Assembly (NCBI GenBank): GCA_024276395.1
Contig: JAJRXH010000024.1
Span: 1-5,722, forward strand
Source of the DNA: an archaeon
GTDB lineage: Archaea; Asgardarchaeota; Heimdallarchaeia; Hodarchaeales; S146-22
Length of the DNA: 5,722 nt
Direction of reading: 5' to 3'
Positions within the stretch are counted from its first letter, which is position 1; every line of letters starts with the position of its first letter. This document shows, one piece after another, positions 5,257-5,722 of the stretch. Position numbers and translations under genes: made by a program. The notes under the pieces were generated by a model. The model did not search any database, was not told the origin of the DNA, and saw only the letters and a program-made list of their open reading frames with translations.

Positions 5257-5722
5257 TCATTCCCTTGGATTACTAAAATTTTCAGCAATGGAATATACCA
5301 CGTAATGTGTTTTTCCGTCAGATACCCTTTTCTTTGTGAGTAGACCATGGCGTGCTAGTTCATTGAGGTATCGACTCTCGAGTCCATGCGTCCTACCTGT
5401 AATTTCTGCTACTTGAGTGCAAGTCGCTTCTCCAAGCTTTTGGACAACTTTAAAAGTTTTCAGCGTTCCAGGTCTCATTCTTAAGATGTCCATGCTCGTG
5501 AAAGGGGTTTGTGGGTTCACATTTGAATTTTTTTGGGGTGAAGTTGCCTTTTTTACATCGATGGTAGTAGCAGAACCGTGGTCGGAGTCGAACTTGGTAG
5601 TTTGGAAAAGGCTTTCTGGAAAATCTTCGATGAATTTCTTTGCCAACATCTTTAGGTCGGCCAAGTTGGAATTGATTTCTTGAAGTTCTTCAAGAATGGC
5701 AAGCAGTAAATCTTCCTGATAG
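5257..5722 (-). CDS. Winged helix-turn-helix protein with coiled-coil N-terminus (5' partial)
   Basis: Probable DNA-binding protein, cut by the right edge of the window. The frame is open to the last bases: 19 codons (YQEDLLLAILEELQEINSN) precede the TTG at 5664 and continue its helix, so the TTG is very unlikely to be the start. The visible 154 residues are an amphipathic Leu/Ile-spaced helix (about 1-40, oligomerisation-like), a low-complexity linker rich in S, T, N and P (about 42-75), and a winged helix (about 80-146). The winged helix holds a helix-turn-helix with LGEATCTQVAEITGR, a recognition helix around ESRYLNELARHGLL, and a beta wing TKKRVSDGKTHYVVY. This fold is shared by MarR, ArsR, PadR-like and many archaeal regulators, so the family is uncertain. 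It could regulate this unit, or be the DNA-bound partner of the ATPase, as winged-helix AspA is in the ParA/ParB partition system of plasmid pNOB8. Confidence 0.85.
   Translation of the reverse strand, partial: YQEDLLLAILEELQEINSNLADLKMLAKKFIEDFPESLFQTTKFDSDHGSATTIDVKKATSPQKNSNVNPQTPFTSMDILRMRPGTLKTFKVVQKLGEATCTQVAEITGRTHGLESRYLNELARHGLLTKKRVSDGKTHYVVYSIAENFSNPRE

Noticed and set aside
5417..5683. Plus-strand frame of 88 codons
   Set aside because: Antisense to the winged-helix gene, whose fold is clear.

Overview
The window reads as archaeal chromosomal DNA of moderate-to-low GC. The pointers are a Bacillus/archaeal-type (GSI-alpha) glutamine synthetase, U-rich 3' ends without strong GC hairpins, a TTG start, a short GGTGA ribosome site, and a large ectodomain crowded with N-glycosylation sequons. 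An Asgard or other mesophilic lineage is possible, but nothing here fixes the taxon.

Layout, left to right. Positions 1-523 hold an uncertain gene end at the left edge, a 13-bp inverted repeat followed by a plus-strand T tract, and the U-rich 3' end of glnA. Positions 524-1834 (minus) are a complete glnA with its promoter region to the right. Positions 1835-2636 are an unusually long gap of about 800 bp. It holds a strongly self-complementary element (2039-2133), a terminator-like plus-strand hairpin (2200-2229) and most of a two-copy tandem repeat of about 159 bp (2414-2732). The second copy runs into the neighbouring gene and encodes its last residues. Positions 2637-5722 (minus) are a three-gene unit transcribed towards glnA: a winged-helix protein with a coiled-coil-like N-terminal part (cut by the window edge), a ParA/MinD-type ATPase, and a two-pass membrane protein with a large sequon-rich outer domain.

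The three-gene unit is the most interesting content. The ATPase and membrane-protein genes are only 4 nt apart, so they are very likely co-translated. A putative DNA-binding protein, a ParA/MinD ATPase and a membrane protein together look like the parts of a membrane-tethered positioning system for DNA or a surface complex. That function is inferred. The tandem repeat at the end of the unit could be a binding site for the winged-helix protein or simply a local duplication. glnA appears to be a separate transcription unit for nitrogen assimilation.
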